Source: Bradyrhizobium sp. CCBAU 51627 (GTDB lineage Bacteria > Pseudomonadota > Alphaproteobacteria > Rhizobiales > Xanthobacteraceae). From it: a stretch of 64,000 nucleotides of DNA. The DNA lies in NCBI RefSeq assembly GCF_028128765.1, contig NZ_LBJG01000017.1, forward strand, positions 63,964 through 127,963, read 5' to 3'. Positions 20,528 through 28,798 of this stretch are shown here, piece by piece (within the stretch, counting starts at the first letter, position 1; every line of letters begins with the position of its first letter). The notes under the pieces were generated by a model. That model was given only the letters and a program-made list of their open reading frames with translations, did no database searches and had not been told where the DNA came from. The position numbers and the translations under genes were made by a program.

Positions 20528-21144
20528 AAGTCGCAGACCCGCTTGATCGATCTGTCAGCCGCTCTGTACATCCAAGAGCACTGGAAGATCTTTCCTGCGA
20601 CGATTGTCTGCCCGTGTTGCAGTTGCCGCGAACTTCCAGCGGCGAAGAGAACGAAGCGGGGGTCGGATGCTCTCGGCTGAGGCGCGACTTCGACAAGAAC
20701 GGCCCTAAACTGCTGCTTCAGCAAAGGAGGAGCTCGTCGTCGTCTTCGTTTCGGGCGGGCCACAAATGGAAGCTAACCGGCGCTCAATAACGGATGAACA
20801 TTTCAGCACGCCAGCTCGTGTTTGGAACCGACCCGCCCGATCCCAGTGCTGCTCAGAGCATCGCGCGATAGATCAAATCGACCGCCTGGCGAATCTAACG
20901 TGCAAGCCTGGTACGTCAGTTTTTGAGTTAGCGCGGCTAATGGCTGGGGCCGTTATCCCGAGCGATCTTTGACCTCGACGAGAGGTGCCGGCCAGCCGCA
21001 GGCTTGTACGCCTGCGCGATCAAGAGAGCGAACGCGGCGGGCCCTTTCATGAAGGAGGCGAGTGTGCTCGAAAACTTACGTAGCGAATTCACCATCGCTG
21101 TCGGAAAGCTCACCGCCGCTGTCTTGAATCCGCCAAGCATTCCG
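20528..21144. other. nodZ–fixR spacer
   Basis: About 620 bases. Short plus-strand frames exist, but none has a known family. No terminator with a clear U-run was found after nodZ. The last part leads into the fixR promoter region. Confidence 0.35.
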
Positions 21145-21164
21145 TGTGCGCGACATTAGGACGC
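21145..21164 (+). promoter_or_regulatory. Possible RegR-type activator site upstream of fixR
   Basis: The sequence TGTGCGCGACATTAGGACGC lies about 66 bases before the predicted fixR transcription start, where the RegR-bound upstream activator of the B. japonicum fixR-nifA operon is known to be. I match it from memory of the site, so the assignment needs comparison with the published box. Confidence 0.5.
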
Positions 21165-21194
21165 AAAACGGAAGTGGATTTACGTGCATCGCAG

Positions 21195-21210
21195 TGGCGC
21201 AAATCCTGCT
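21195..21210 (+). promoter_or_regulatory. fixR-nifA -24/-12 (sigma-54) promoter
   Basis: TGGCGC, five bases, CTGCT: a sigma-54-type promoter 36 bases before the fixR GTG. The fixR-nifA operon of B. japonicum is known to have such a promoter, overlapping a second one. Confidence 0.75.
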
Positions 21211-21245
21211 ACGGGTGCGCGGGCGCAACAGTAGAGGAGGCGGCC

Positions 21246-22082
21246 GTGGGTCTCGATCTGCCAAATGACAAACTGATCAGAGGCCCGCTGCCCGAAGTAC
21301 ATTTGGATCGCCTCGTTGAGGCCGATAAAGCGCACGTTGATCATGGAGAACCGAAGGCGATGTTGCTCACCGGGGCATCGCGCGGAATTGGCCATGCCAC
21401 CGCCAAGCTATTCTCAGAGGCGGGCTGGCGCATCATTTCTTGCGCGCGCCAACCGTTCGACGGCGACCGATGCCCCTGGGGGGCTGGGAATGACGATCAC
21501 TTCCAGATCGACCTCGGCGATCATCGAATGCTGCCGCGCGCGATCACGGAGGTCAAGAAACGCTTGGCCGGTGCGCCCTTGCACGCGCTGGTGAATAATG
21601 CCGGTGTCTCGCCGAAAACGCCCACTGGCGATCGGCTGACATCGTTGACCACGTCAACCGATACCTGGATGAGGGTCTTTCACCTTAATCTGGTGGCTCC
21701 GATCCTGCTGGCGCAGGGTTTGTTTGATGAGCTAAGAGCCGCGTCAGGATCGATCGTGAATGTGACGTCAATTGCGGGCTCGCGGGTGCACCCATTCGCC
21801 GGTAGCGCCTATGCGACCTCGAAAGCTGCGCTTGCGAGCCTCACACGCGAACTGGCCCACGACTACGCGCCGCATGGCATTCGCGTAAATGCGATCGCGC
21901 CCGGCGAAATCAAAACCGACATGCTATCGCCGGAGACGGAAGCCCGTCTCGTTCCAAGTATCCCGCTGCGCAGAGTGGGGACCCCGGATGAAGTGGCCAA
22001 GGTCATCTTCTTCCTGTGCTCGGATGCGGCGAGTTATGTCACGGGTGCTGAGGTGCCGATCAATGGTGGGCAGCACCTGTGA
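21246..22082 (+). CDS. fixR: FixR, short-chain dehydrogenase/reductase
   Basis: Member of the SDR family, first gene of the fixR-nifA operon; its enzymatic substrate is not known. The 278-aa product starts with GTG 21246, with AGAGGAGG just upstream, matching MGLDLPNDNLIRGPLPEVH of B. japonicum FixR. Cofactor motif LLTGASRGIGHA (about residue 40), structural NNAGVSP (about 117), catalytic Ser in NVTSIAGS and YxxxK in SAYATSKAAL are all intact. An upstream ATG in the same frame (21144) lies before the promoter and is excluded. Confidence 0.95.
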   Translation: MGLDLPNDKLIRGPLPEVHLDRLVEADKAHVDHGEPKAMLLTGASRGIGHATAKLFSEAGWRIISCARQPFDGDRCPWGAGNDDHFQIDLGDHRMLPRAITEVKKRLAGAPLHALVNNAGVSPKTPTGDRLTSLTTSTDTWMRVFHLNLVAPILLAQGLFDELRAASGSIVNVTSIAGSRVHPFAGSAYATSKAALASLTRELAHDYAPHGIRVNAIAPGEIKTDMLSPETEARLVPSIPLRRVGTPDEVAKVIFFLCSDAASYVTGAEVPINGGQHL

Positions 22083-22336
22083 ATCGGCCGGCGCGGCGGC
22101 GAAGCTGACTTGAACTGCAGCAACCGCACTCGTGTTCTCCGCTGACGGCGCGCATACAATCAACAAAAAATGAATCGAAGGCACACTGCAAGTTTACTGT
22201 CGTGCCATGAAAAAGTGTCACGGTTCGATGTCATGTCGTCAACACTTGGCGCTAGATCGAGAGTGACATGCAAAACGAAGCTCGCCAATCCGGACATTGC
22301 TCCAGGGAGGATGATCAGGACAACGGAGACAGGCTC

Positions 22337-24088
22337 ATGCTGCATATTCCTTCGTCGAGCGAAAGACCTGCCTCGCAACCGGAGCCGGAGCGTAAGCCCC
22401 CGGAGGAGCCGTCGCATGAGAACGCGCTGACCGGTATCTTGGAAATATCGAACATACTCAATGCTCCTGGCCGGCTCGAAGTCACCTTGGCCAACGTCCT
22501 TGCTGTGCTGCAATCGCTTCTGCCGATGCGACACGGCATCGTCTCACTGTTCAGGGATGACGGTATGCCAGAAATTACAGTCGGCGCCGGCTGGAGCGAA
22601 GGCACTGGCGAACGTTACCGGAGCTGCCTGCCGCAGAAAGCAATCGACGAGATTGTAACGACAGGCAGGCCACTTGTCGTCGAGAACGTAGCCGCCGAGC
22701 CGGCCTTCAACGCTGCCGACCGGGAGGTCCTCGGCGCCTCCGAGAGTATGCCCGTAGCATTCATCGGGGTTCCGATTCGTATTGATCAGGGGATCGTTGG
22801 CACGCTGGCGATCGACCGAATCCCGGAAGATAGTTCAAGTCTCCGGCTCGAGTACGATACGCGGCTGCTCACCATGGTCGCCAACCTGGTGGGACAAGCA
22901 GTAAAGTTACATCGCTTGGTCGCCGGCGATCGCGAGCCATTGTTAGTGGACAAAGACCGGCTAGAGAAGCAGATAGTTGACAGTGGGCCGCCCGCTCGGG
23001 AGCGCAAGAAGCTTCACGCCCACGCGATCATTGGCGACAGCCCGGCGCTGAGCGGGCTGCTCGATAAGATTGCAGTTGTAGCCAGATCGAACAGCACGGT
23101 TCTGCTGCGTGGCGAATCCGGCACCGGCAAGGAGCTCGTAGCCAAGGCCATTCACGAGTCCTCGGCCCGTGCTAAGCGGCCGTTCGTTAAGCTGAATTGC
23201 GCGGCGCTCCCTGAGACGGTTCTGGAATCGGAATTGTTTGGCCATGAGAAAGGTGCCTTTACCGGTGCTGTCAGCTCCCGCAAGGGGCGCTTCGAGCTTG
23301 CTGACAAAGGGACGCTATTTCTTGACGAGATCGGCGAGATCTCAGCTCCGTTCCAGGCGAAGTTGCTGCGAGTTCTGCAAGAGCAGGAGTTCGAACGCGT
23401 CGGCAGCAATCACACGATTAAAGTCGATGTTCGAGTTATCGCTGCGACCAACAGGAACCTTGAAGAGGCCGTGGCAAGGAGCGAGTTCCGCGCGGACCTT
23501 TATTATCGTATTAGCGTAGTGCCCTTGTTGTTGCCGCCGCTGCGCGAAAGACGTAGTGATATTCCGCTGCTCGCCAGAGAGTTCCTCAGAAAGTTCAACA
23601 GCGAGAACGGCCGTACGCTCACCCTAGAGGCGAGTGCGATCGAAGTACTGATGAGCTGTGGCTTTCCGGGAAATGTCCGCGAACTCGAAAACTGCATCGA
23701 GCGAACAGCGACGCTTTGTGCCGGATCATCGATTGTGAGAAGTGACTTTGCATGCAGCCAAGACCAGTGCCTTTCCACGATGCTGTGGAAAGGCACATCG
23801 TACGGCAAAACAGACCAGGCGGCACCGATGCAACCGATGCCTGCAAAACCCATCATTCCGCTAGCTGAAACGACCCCGCCGCCGCAGTCTGGCTGCGAAC
23901 TGGCCTCATTGGCACCTCCCGGCACGGTTCTCGTTAGCGGTGCGAGGATGGCCGATCGCGAGCGGGTCATTGCGGCCATGGAAAAATCTGGCTGGGTGCA
24001 GGCCAAGGCAGCGCGCCTACTTGGACTAACCCCGCGCCAAATCGGCTACGCGCTGAGGAAATACGGAATCGAGATAAAGCGGTTCTGA
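22337..24088 (+). CDS. nifA: NifA, nitrogen fixation transcriptional activator
   Basis: Sigma-54-dependent, oxygen-sensitive activator of nif and fix genes. From ATG 22337 (MLHIPSSSERPAS) it is 583 aa. Order: N-terminal GAF domain (about 35-190), AAA+ domain (about 220-460) with Walker A GESGTGKE, the sigma-54 contact loop GAFTGA and Walker B LFLDEIGE, then the Cys cluster and linker, and a Fis-type helix-turn-helix at the C-terminus (AARLLGLTPRQIGYALRKYG). The oxygen-sensing cysteines are present: two in CGFPGNVRELENC plus the linker CSQDQC pair. The frame opens 23 codons upstream, but the chosen start fits the known protein. It lies 254 bases after fixR in one operon. Confidence 0.96.
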   Translation: MLHIPSSSERPASQPEPERKPPEEPSHENALTGILEISNILNAPGRLEVTLANVLAVLQSLLPMRHGIVSLFRDDGMPEITVGAGWSEGTGERYRSCLPQKAIDEIVTTGRPLVVENVAAEPAFNAADREVLGASESMPVAFIGVPIRIDQGIVGTLAIDRIPEDSSSLRLEYDTRLLTMVANLVGQAVKLHRLVAGDREPLLVDKDRLEKQIVDSGPPARERKKLHAHAIIGDSPALSGLLDKIAVVARSNSTVLLRGESGTGKELVAKAIHESSARAKRPFVKLNCAALPETVLESELFGHEKGAFTGAVSSRKGRFELADKGTLFLDEIGEISAPFQAKLLRVLQEQEFERVGSNHTIKVDVRVIAATNRNLEEAVARSEFRADLYYRISVVPLLLPPLRERRSDIPLLAREFLRKFNSENGRTLTLEASAIEVLMSCGFPGNVRELENCIERTATLCAGSSIVRSDFACSQDQCLSTMLWKGTSYGKTDQAAPMQPMPAKPIIPLAETTPPPQSGCELASLAPPGTVLVSGARMADRERVIAAMEKSGWVQAKAARLLGLTPRQIGYALRKYGIEIKRF

Positions 24089-24445
24089 ACGGCCACATCG
24101 GCCGGAACTGATACCGCCAAACCGATAGGTGAAGACGATCGGCCTAGCCAGTCCATGCAATCTGAAGGGAATGGGTCCGTCCGCGGCGACGACTTGGCTG
24201 CGAGCGCAGCGACCGCGAGGAGGGCTGATCTGTTCAGTAAGAGATGGAGCGTGCGCCATGAGAGCCTCACCTGCGGGTCATGCAATCGCGAACCGCCAGT
24301 TGCTCGTCACGTAAAGGGCTATCATCCCGGTGCTGAATCAAGCCGGATTAGCGAATGAAATGCTTATTGACCCTCGATCGGTCCGAGGCGCGCAGGTGAT
24401 TAGCGGCAGTCATCCCGCGAGCAGTCCTGCCGTCACTTGCCTGGT
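24089..24445. other. nifA–fixA spacer
   Basis: About 360 bases with no supportable gene. It precedes the NifA activator site and promoter of fixA. No strong terminator is visible after nifA. Confidence 0.4.
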
Positions 24446-24461
24446 GTGCGCTCAGGAACAG
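24446..24461 (+). promoter_or_regulatory. NifA upstream activator site for fixA
   Basis: TGT, ten bases, ACA: an exact match to the NifA-binding consensus. It lies 131 bases upstream of the fixA -24/-12 promoter. Confidence 0.75.
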
Positions 24462-24576
24462 CGCTGTCCGAGCCCTGACTTGTGTCGGCATTCGTTCGTC
24501 AGGAAGAGCAGCCTAGAGAGGCGCATTACCCGGTTTGAGCCTTTGTGACCGCAAGCCGAGTCCAAAACGGCGGGGA

Positions 24577-24592
24577 TGGTACAACACTTGCT
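24577..24592 (+). promoter_or_regulatory. fixA -24/-12 (sigma-54) promoter
   Basis: TGGTAC, AACAC, TTGCT: close match to the sigma-54 consensus with correct spacing, 38 bases before the fixA GTG. Confidence 0.85.
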
Positions 24593-24630
24593 GTTCTCTT
24601 CGCAGCTGACGCAACTTTAGGAGTAACCCC

Positions 24631-25497
24631 GTGCATAATGTTGTCTGCATCAAACAAGTTCCGGACTCGGCGCAGATCCGCGTGCACCCCGTAACCAATA
24701 CAATCATGCGTCAGGGAGTGCCGACCATCATCAACCCATATGACCTCTTCGCGCTCGAGGCCGCGCTGGAGCTGCGCGATCGGTTCGGCGGCGAAATTAC
24801 CGTGCTTACCATGGGACCGCCATCGGCCGAGGAGTCCTTGAGAAAGGCACTGACCTATGGTGCTGATCGCGCCGTCCTACTCACCGATCGCTGCTTTGCG
24901 GGATCCGATACGCTGGCCACAACGTATGCACTTGCAACAGCGATCCGGAAAATCGGTAAGGAATATGGCCGGACAAACCTCATCTTCACGGGAAAGCAGA
25001 CGATCGACGGCGATACTGCGCAGGTTGGTCCCGGCATTGCCAAGCGACTGGGCGTAGGCCAGCTAACTTACGTTGCGAAGGTCAGATCCTTGGACGTCGC
25101 CAATCAAACAATAGAAGCGGAGCGACGCTCGGAAGGTGGTGTGCAGGTTCTGCACACCAGATTGCCCTGCCTCATCACGATGCTTGAGGCGACGAATCAG
25201 ATTCGGCGCGGAGCGATGGCGGATGCCTTGCGTGCCGCGCGTGCCACAATCGTGAAATGGAGCGCGCAAGATGCCGGTGTCGAAGACATCTCCAAATGCG
25301 GGCTCAAGGGCTCGCCAACTGTCGTCAAACGTGTGTTCGCTCCCTCTGCGCGGGCCGAGAAGGCGGCGTTGGTCGAGTGCGCCGAGCAACCGGCGCAGGC
25401 GTTGATAGACGCAATTTTCTCGCATCAACCGAAGCTCGAAACCGATCTTGCGGCACTTGCTCGTGAGGCTCGATCTGGAGAGTCCAGGAAATCTTAG
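24631..25497 (+). CDS. fixA: FixA, electron-transfer flavoprotein beta-type subunit
   Basis: FixA pairs with FixB, C and X in an electron-bifurcating chain that supplies reduced ferredoxin or flavodoxin to nitrogenase. 288 aa, starting with GTG 24631 behind TAGGAG. It has the ETF-beta pattern: MHNVVCIKQVPDSAQIRV at the start, NPYDLFALEAALELRD near 35, GKQTIDGDTAQVGPGIAKRLG near 125 (the ETF-beta signature region), and a C-terminal Lys/Arg-rich end. fixB, fixC and fixX are not in the window, so as in B. japonicum fixA is separated from them. Confidence 0.95.
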   Translation: MHNVVCIKQVPDSAQIRVHPVTNTIMRQGVPTIINPYDLFALEAALELRDRFGGEITVLTMGPPSAEESLRKALTYGADRAVLLTDRCFAGSDTLATTYALATAIRKIGKEYGRTNLIFTGKQTIDGDTAQVGPGIAKRLGVGQLTYVAKVRSLDVANQTIEAERRSEGGVQVLHTRLPCLITMLEATNQIRRGAMADALRAARATIVKWSAQDAGVEDISKCGLKGSPTVVKRVFAPSARAEKAALVECAEQPAQALIDAIFSHQPKLETDLAALAREARSGESRKS

Positions 25498-26063
25498 CAA
25501 TTACGCTCCAGGGAATGTATCAATGCCGCGCCCGTGTCGATGAGCGCGCAACATGTAGCTACGAATCTCGGCCAGCTGCCAACAGAATCTGGCGTCCGTC
25601 GATCTCGCGATCAACTGGGGCCGCATGGTCCGTAGACCACGTTATGGTTACGGTCGATGCCCGGAATCGCACGGGATTGTCGGGATACAGCCAAACGGGC
25701 CTGCGCATATTCCAGATCCTCCGTTCGGTCGTGTTCGACGGCGTGGAAGGCCACGGCTTCGCCCGTAACAGTCGCGAGCGAAGAACGGAATACGTCAGCG
25801 ACCCTCGTCACCATACTAGCGCTGCCCTCTGCGCGACAAAAGAGGCTGTCGCTGGCTTTAGGGCGAAAAGCCAATCTATGCGGCGCCCTTCGAGGCAATC
25901 TCCACGATTCAGCAGCCCCGTACGCCTATGCACGGCTGCTGGCCGTTCGCTGTTTGGTTACTAACGGCGGTGGGCAGCCTCTCAAGTGCCATGCACTTGC
26001 GATGAGGAGAGGTCACGAGCATATAGCAACCTCTTCGGACTCTTACGAAGCGAATTCATGAGT
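25498..26063. other. Gene-poor stretch after fixA
   Basis: About 570 bases with frames on both strands but none convincing. A near-match to a NifA site (TGT, ten bases, ACG) is at 25951-25966, about 100 bases before the -24/-12 promoter at 26064; the last base differs from consensus. Confidence 0.35.
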
Positions 26064-26079
26064 TGGCATGATGATTGCT
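26064..26079 (+). promoter_or_regulatory. -24/-12 (sigma-54) promoter before the small-peptide/HDO genes
   Basis: TGGCAT, GATGA, TTGCT: the spacing and both elements fit the sigma-54 consensus. Transcription from here would start near 26090 and run through the 20-codon frame at 26143 toward the oxygenase genes. Confidence 0.65.
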
Positions 26080-26142
26080 GTGAGCCGATAAGAACTAAGA
26101 GGTGGTAATCGCGAACCTGACCCACCAGAGACCGGAGGCCCT

Positions 26143-26205
26143 ATGAGCTCGGTAGGTACGAATTGGATTTTGCAATGCTGTACCAAGCTGACAGCGCTTC
26201 GATGA
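26143..26205 (+). CDS. Possible 20-aa peptide downstream of the sigma-54 promoter
   Basis: ATG 26143 with GGAGG four bases upstream; the peptide reads MSSVGTNWILQCCTKLTALR. It is the first translatable frame after the -24/-12 promoter at 26064. It contains a Cys pair and one Trp. It may be a leader peptide, a substrate peptide for the downstream oxygenases, or chance. I know of no family. Confidence 0.3.
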   Translation: MSSVGTNWILQCCTKLTALR

Positions 26206-26474
26206 AATGGCGGCAGCAGCAACCGCGAGGGGCTTGGCTCATTCACCCCAGATCGCGAAGCTGCAAGCTGGCCGAGCGAGCAGGTGCGCTACTCGCGCAC
26301 GCGACATTAGCCTCAGCATGGCGTGCGCGGCGAAGTATCCACGATGAGCTTCCACGCGCATGCTGGCCGAGGCTGGCATTGCCGCATCGGATTGCTGGTG
26401 GACCGGAAACCAACGGATCCTCGCCGCTCCATCAATGAACGCATTCCCTTCGATGTGCATGAGCAGGACAGAGC

Positions 26475-26639
26475 ATGCCGCTGTCTGCCCCGCCAAGGAA
26501 ACTACGAAAGTTCGCCAGAAAGGTGAGCGCAGTCATAGGTCCTTCGAAGTCAATGAACTCAGGACGGTTAATAGCTGGTCCGGATACGGAGTTGCTTCGT
26601 CAACGACCGGTTCGCTTCTCATCTGCAAGGGTCAAATGA
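26475..26639 (+). CDS. Possible 54-aa basic protein, coupled to the HDO gene
   Basis: ATG 26475 with AGGA six bases upstream. The product is short and strongly basic (PRKLRKFARK near the start, LRQRPVRFSS near the end), without cysteine or a membrane segment. Its stop overlaps the start codon of the next gene by four bases (ATGA), which argues for coupled translation. It could be a substrate peptide or small accessory protein of the oxygenases. No family is recognised. Confidence 0.35.
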   Translation: MPLSAPPRKLRKFARKVSAVIGPSKSMNSGRLIAGPDTELLRQRPVRFSSARVK

Positions 26640-27856
26640 CATCTCGAGCGTCTCAATTTGCACCGGATCACCCTCCGAGGATATCCTGCGAGTACTTGAC
26701 CGAGCAAGCGCAAGCCTTGTTCGGTCCGCATCCCTTCGCCTCGCAGATGTCCCAAGATCAGGTCGCCGGCCTGCTGCCTGAATACCTGGCGATGTCACAG
26801 GCGTTCCCGTACCTGCAGGCAGGGTCCCAAAGGGATCTCATATTCGATGCGATGAATCAAAATCGGGATCTTGCGAGGGACATTGAACTAACCAGCGTGG
26901 TCGCCAATTTTATCTGCTGGGATGAGACCGGCGGCCATGGCCGGATTCTCCAGGGCGGCAAGGCGGCGCTACCCGATATTCTTTTGACGGAATACTTTCA
27001 CTCCAACCTCTTGAGAAAGGATGCCTCGCAACTACTCGGCAGAGCAATACTGCCCAACTATAGCGACAGGACGAAGCAGTACCTGCATTCTCTCTATGCC
27101 GGATTGTCATCGAAAGACGCCCTGGTTCGTTGCGCCTACATGGTCGCGTTTGAACTCCATGCTGCGGATATGATCCAGTCGCTGTGGACCACTCTGGTAA
27201 AGACCTTCAAAGCGCGGCCGGACGATCTCGAGTATTTTCGCGTTCATGTCGGTGGAGAGGATCCTGCGGAGAGGTACCACGGAGAAATGACAGGTCGGCT
27301 GATTGGTAGACTCGTGCCGGCTGGGAGTAGTGATCGCTTTTTGGATGAATTCGGTCGAGCCTATGAGCTCAGCGTCCAGTGGTGCCGCGATCTGCTCGGA
27401 ATGGCCGTGCGCACGGGAGATGATCACTCCGAGATCCAACATCGTGGGCGTTGTCATTGTGGCTCTATCAAGTTCCACGTCAGTGCGCCCCGAGAGCTGT
27501 CCGCAGTTCGATGCAATTGCTCAATTTGTCAAATGTCTGGATTTGTCCACTTGCTCGTAACTGGCGATAAGCTACGCATCGAGTGCGGTGAAGAACTCCT
27601 CACTACGTACCAGTTCAACAAGAACATTGCTCGGCACACGTTTTGCCGGCTTTGTGGCGTAAAGCCGTTCTATAGGCCGAGGTCGAGCCCCTCCGGGTTC
27701 AGCGTAAATGTTCGATGTCTGGATAGAAGGACGATCGAGCGCATAAGAATAACTGAGTTCGATGGCGAGCATTGGGAGCAAGCATTCGCGTCATTGCACC
27801 AGGACCCGGAGTCATGCTTCGAAAATAAAAGGAGTGAGCTCGAATGGCGCGCATAA
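26636..27856 (+). CDS. Haem-oxygenase-like diiron enzyme fused to a GFA (Mss4-like) domain
   Basis: A 406-aa two-domain protein from ATG 26636. Residues about 15-255 look like the haem-oxygenase-like diiron oxidase/TenA-PqqC fold: candidate iron ligands are Glu97 and His101 (WDETGGH), Glu173 or His175 (AFELHAADM) and the FRVHVGGEDPAERYH block with His204, Glu208 and His215. Residues about 268-385 are a GFA/CENP-V-type zinc domain with GRCHCGSIKF (Cys273, Cys275), CNCSIC (Cys293, 295, 298) and FCRLCG (Cys337, Cys340). Such diiron enzymes carry out N-oxygenation, desaturation or C–C cleavage in natural product pathways; GFA domains often bind thiol adducts. The fusion is unusual to me. The next gene overlaps its end by 13 bases. 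The substrate is unknown. Confidence 0.7.
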   Translation: MTSRASQFAPDHPPRISCEYLTEQAQALFGPHPFASQMSQDQVAGLLPEYLAMSQAFPYLQAGSQRDLIFDAMNQNRDLARDIELTSVVANFICWDETGGHGRILQGGKAALPDILLTEYFHSNLLRKDASQLLGRAILPNYSDRTKQYLHSLYAGLSSKDALVRCAYMVAFELHAADMIQSLWTTLVKTFKARPDDLEYFRVHVGGEDPAERYHGEMTGRLIGRLVPAGSSDRFLDEFGRAYELSVQWCRDLLGMAVRTGDDHSEIQHRGRCHCGSIKFHVSAPRELSAVRCNCSICQMSGFVHLLVTGDKLRIECGEELLTTYQFNKNIARHTFCRLCGVKPFYRPRSSPSGFSVNVRCLDRRTIERIRITEFDGEHWEQAFASLHQDPESCFENKRSELEWRA

Positions 27857-28521
27857 CGAATGATAAATCTCGTCTGCTTTCAGAAGAAGTTCTGACAAAG
27901 TACCGCGTAGAGCTGTTAGTAAAAGGGACGGCCGTGATCGCCCCCCAGATATTGTTCACCCAAGACGACTTGGCGAAGATCGATCAGCTGCAAGCTGATA
28001 TCCCGGAAGAAGAAGTGCGGGAGGGAGATGCCGGCGACTTGCACAGGGTCTTTGTCAAGCGCGTGAGGGTAGACCCGCCGGGCCGCGCGCCGAGCAACGT
28101 GAGTGGGACAGCTGCACGGCAGATCATGGAGCTACTCGAAAGTAAAGACCGCGGCTTCGCGCTAAGCAAGATATTCGGAGCATCCTCAGATTACGTGGTT
28201 CGCCGATGCCAAATGCATCGTATGCCGCCGGGGTCCTTTGTCGGTATCCATTTGGACGCGGAGAGCGATCCGGATTTCGAGTACTCGGTGATTGTGCAGC
28301 TAACGAGAGACTTCAACGGCGGCGAATTCGTGGTATATCCAACGGGGTACGAACAACACGTATTCCGACCGCCATTTGGCGCCGTGATTGTCACAACATG
28401 TAAGGTTCGGCATGAGGTAAGGCCGGTGTTGAGCGGGGAGCGCCGATCTCTCGTGTACTTCTGTTCGAAACGCGGCGGCGCGAACCGCCGGGTCGTCGAA
28501 AGTTCAACCGCTCGGCTTTAG
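27844..28521 (+). CDS. 2-oxoglutarate/Fe(II)-dependent oxygenase
   Basis: A 225-aa cytoplasmic protein with the prolyl-4-hydroxylase-type double-stranded beta-helix. The iron triad is His136 and Asp138 (GIHLDAESD) with His190 (CKVRHEVRPV), and the 2-oxoglutarate-binding Arg is Arg200 (SGERRSLVYF). DFNGGEFVVYPTG is a typical core strand pair. It resembles the PKHD/PiuC-like and Rps23-type small hydroxylases. ATG 27844 has AAGGAG upstream and overlaps the end of the diiron enzyme gene, so the two form an operon and probably act on the same substrate, possibly by successive oxidations. Confidence 0.8.
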   Translation: MARITNDKSRLLSEEVLTKYRVELLVKGTAVIAPQILFTQDDLAKIDQLQADIPEEEVREGDAGDLHRVFVKRVRVDPPGRAPSNVSGTAARQIMELLESKDRGFALSKIFGASSDYVVRRCQMHRMPPGSFVGIHLDAESDPDFEYSVIVQLTRDFNGGEFVVYPTGYEQHVFRPPFGAVIVTTCKVRHEVRPVLSGERRSLVYFCSKRGGANRRVVESSTARL

Positions 28522-28798
28522 GGTGGCGCCTGATATGGTTCTCTGAGAATCGGGCGGCCAGCGAGCTCTCTGGAGAATTAAATAGCTTTCCCGTCTTGTG
28601 GTCGGACTGACCAGACAGTTCTTGTCGGAAGCGATGGCTAACATTGATCTATGTACGGCCACGACACATCATCCGACCAAAGCTTATTCCGTGATTGTGG
28701 TCATCTTCGTCGCTGCGAGAACCACGGGGGCGCCTCGGCGGTGCGCGATAATGTACCCCTGGCAGCGGCGCCGAATTGAGCGGCTGACGGTGTGTTTG
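28522..28798. other. Convergent intergenic region
   Basis: 277 bases between the plus-strand oxygenase and the minus-strand ATP-grasp gene. No gene or clear hairpin terminator seen. Confidence 0.4.

Noticed and set aside
26178..26207. AAGCTGACA-containing stretch resembling a reversed tts box
   Set aside because: Only the GTCAGCTT half matches; the TCGAAAGCT half is missing.
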